From DASUCS01 sp041166365 (GTDB lineage: Bacteria; Actinomycetota; Acidimicrobiia; Acidimicrobiales; JACDCH01), in contig JBEEFX010000336.1 of NCBI GenBank assembly GCA_041166365.1, positions 1-11,336 on the forward strand: a stretch of DNA of 11,336 bases, in the 5' to 3' direction. The notes under the pieces were generated by a model. The model had not been told where the DNA came from and ran no database searches. It worked only from the letters and a program-made list of their open reading frames with translations. A program made the position numbers and the translations under genes. Positions 11,215-11,336 of the stretch are shown here, one piece after another (positions within the stretch are counted from its first letter, which is position 1; each line of letters starts with the position of its first letter).

Positions 11215-11336
11215 GTGCCCGACGATCGGCTGCTGCGGATCCTGAGCCAGCTGCGCCCGCGCGAGGACAAACCCGAGGCGACTCGCTTGTGCGAGGTCAG
11301 CGCCGAGGTCGTCGGGATGTCAGGCGCAGGCATGAT
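11215..11336 (+). CDS. Start of a probable GAF-domain regulator (3' end outside window)
   Basis: From the GTG at 11215, with a strong GGAGG 6 nt upstream, the frame is open to the window edge, giving 40 residues plus a partial codon. The text begins MPDDRLLRILSQLRPRED and continues ATRLCEVSAEVVGMSGAGM. 'LCEVxAEVxGMSGAGxM' is the characteristic opening of GAF domains in actinobacterial GAF and GAF-ANTAR proteins, so a small-molecule-sensing or phospho-signalling regulator is likely; the output domain is not visible. It diverges from the STAS gene and lies in the same regulatory cluster as the MEDS/RsbW-like gene. The remainder, and so the true class, cannot be judged here. Confidence 0.72.
   Translation, partial: MPDDRLLRILSQLRPREDKPEATRLCEVSAEVVGMSGAGM

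Noticed and set aside
11055..11333. 92-codon minus-strand frame at the right edge
   Set aside because: It overlaps the start of the STAS gene in another frame and the well-supported GAF gene start; the translation is Ser/Arg/Gly-rich with no domain.

Overview
This is a GC-rich, gene-dense stretch. Its features suggest an actinobacterium: GTG starts, GTGA/ATGA gene overlaps, hairpins without U-tracts, an ECF sigma factor with an RskA-type anti-sigma factor, a MEDS/RsbW-type regulator and Tat-exported ferritin-like proteins. The gene set resembles Acidimicrobiia or related lineages, but that placement is inference from memory of the families. No tRNA, rRNA, CRISPR array, insertion sequence or other mobile element was seen. 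No gap between genes exceeds 300 bases; the longest are 3529-3706 and 11072-11214.

Layout. (1) 3-703: the end of a probable DUF5305-type protein overlaps, by ATGA, a small secreted protein with four RTX-like nonapeptides; this looks like the tail of a signal-peptidase/secreted-protein operon. (2) 735-3054: a TetR-type regulator diverges from a 14-helix DHA2-type drug efflux pump, with a strong dyad (1358-1379) between them as candidate operator. (3) 3109-3528: a small PhnB-like VOC protein. (4) 3707-5699: a leftward pair, a sugar-nucleotide epimerase followed by a secreted glycoside-hydrolase-like protein. A perfect 11-bp hairpin covers the epimerase stop codon and another inverted repeat follows the hydrolase. 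(5) 5784-6272: a stand-alone, atypical receiver-domain protein whose start codon lies inside a 9-bp inverted repeat. (6) 6344-9680: the most coherent block. A leftward operon encodes a cupredoxin lipoprotein and two paralogous ferritin-like exported proteins. It diverges from an ECF sigma / zinc-finger anti-sigma pair across a gap of about 60 bp that holds a perfect 15-bp palindrome. (7) 9762-11336: a regulatory cluster with a MEDS + RsbW-like ATPase protein, a convergent STAS anti-sigma-antagonist-like protein with an altered phosphorylation motif, and the first 40 codons of a probable GAF-domain protein leaving the window.

How the parts may work together (inference). The ECF sigma/anti-sigma pair probably senses an envelope condition and may control the divergent cupredoxin/ferritin operon, giving an envelope metal or redox module. 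The MEDS-RsbW, STAS and GAF proteins look like parts of a partner-switching stress circuit. The epimerase and secreted hydrolase fit surface-polysaccharide metabolism.
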